Source of the DNA: Tubiluchus corallicola
Lineage: Eukaryota; Priapulida; Priapulimorpha; Priapulimorphida; Tubiluchidae
Assembly (NCBI GenBank): GCA_030141605.1
Contig: JAQGDQ010000545.1
Span: 41,504-101,503 of the forward strand
Direction of reading: 5' to 3'
Length of the DNA: 60,000 nucleotides
The position numbers were made by a program, and so were the translations under genes. The notes under the pieces were generated by a model. The model was not told the origin of the DNA. It worked only from the letters and a program-made list of their open reading frames with translations, and did not search any database. Within the stretch, counting starts at the first letter, position 1, and the number at the start of each line of letters is the position of its first letter. Of the stretch, positions 59,443 through 60,000 are shown one piece after another.

Positions 59443-60000
59443 GTTGTTATACCAGATATATCAGACATTGTTGTATCTCCAAGACTTATTTTATCTTATC
59501 AGTTTGTAGAGGGATGTGAAAGGGTTAAATGCGTAACACAATATAAATTTTAGCTCACGCACAAATATGTATATATATATTTATATACGTATAACTCAAG
59601 CAAAATTTATCCTGGTTTTATCGTACATTTTAGCAAAAGTCCTTGTTCTTATATATTTGTAAATAAAGCGTGTATGTAGAAAAGTTTTTTCATTTTTAAT
59701 ACTTCCCTAATAGTGTAATCTAAGTAATCCCAGTGATTATGGACCTTAATTATAAATAATTCCTAAAATGTCTTATAAGCATGTCTGTGGTACATGTATT
59801 AAGACATGATTATAATTGACCGTGCTGTATATATACTCTTATATCATGTTACACTGCAGAATTATCGTTCTGCAAATATATAACATATATATGTATGTAT
59901 ATATATATATATATGGCACAAATAAGGATTTATCATCATCATCATCTATGACACTCGCGGCAGCTCAATACATGCTTATGCTGTTCACTTTTGCATTTAT
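59443..60000. other. Unassigned AT-rich sequence
   Basis: TA-rich runs lie at 59568-59590 and 59878-59914, and a short ATC run at about 59932-59948. No exon of the channel gene was found. Confidence 0.4.

Overview
The window is AT-rich, intron- and repeat-dominated animal DNA, most likely from an invertebrate. Three things point that way: spliceosomal exon borders, several clades of degraded non-LTR retrotransposons plus a Penelope-like fragment, and very abundant di-, tri- and tetranucleotide arrays. No bacterial-style gene, operon, rRNA or CRISPR array was found. The phylum cannot be fixed from the sequence alone.

One conventional gene is supported. Two exons on the + strand, 40755-40888 and 56661-56728, encode consecutive parts of the extracellular domain of a Cys-loop ligand-gated ion channel of the GABA/glycine (anion) group. 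They are separated by an intron of about 15.8 kb. Acceptor and donor sites, reading phase (1 then 0) and the 68-bp size of the second exon all agree with this family. The signal-peptide exon upstream was not identified, and the remaining exons should lie beyond position 60000.

The rest is mainly mobile DNA. Two families are bounded by TTAA. TTAA-1 is about 615-625 bp, with ten full or partial copies. TTAA-2 is about 515-560 bp with terminal inverted repeats, with five copies. A third family, here called A, is a MITE of about 320-350 bp with 15-bp inverted ends (AGCCTTTTCACAGTT) next to TA; one of its four loci is a head-to-head foldback. Family L also forms a foldback at 51.6-52.45 kb. A solitary palindrome lies at 14122-14818. 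Eleven non-LTR coding fragments are recognisable; the best is the minus-strand reverse transcriptase at 27.5-28.6 kb with an intact FADD motif. Several further LINE 3' ends with short-repeat tails are present.

A palindrome at 34848-35312 carries two opposed copies of a hammerhead-ribozyme-like core, as known from Penelope-like retroelements. A GIY-YIG-type fragment of such an element lies about 4.3 kb further on. Three tandem arrays are notable. One is a 30-bp minisatellite in a 120-bp higher-order unit that stays open as 40-residue repeats (29503-30252). The second is a 33-bp array open on both strands (56029-56465), just upstream of the second channel exon. The third is a 63-bp array (7697-7966).

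Layout: 0-9.6 kb, TTAA and A MITEs with microsatellites; 9.6-13 kb, GA/CT/CA arrays and LINE pieces; 14-20 kb, palindrome, pyrimidine tract and TTAA-2; 21-26 kb, TTAA-1 copies and LINE pieces; 27-30.4 kb, the best LINE and the higher-order minisatellite; 31-40 kb, LINE and Penelope debris with the ribozyme-like palindrome; 40.7-56.7 kb, channel exons and their repeat-filled intron; 56.7-60 kb, intron or downstream DNA with LINE and SINE remnants.
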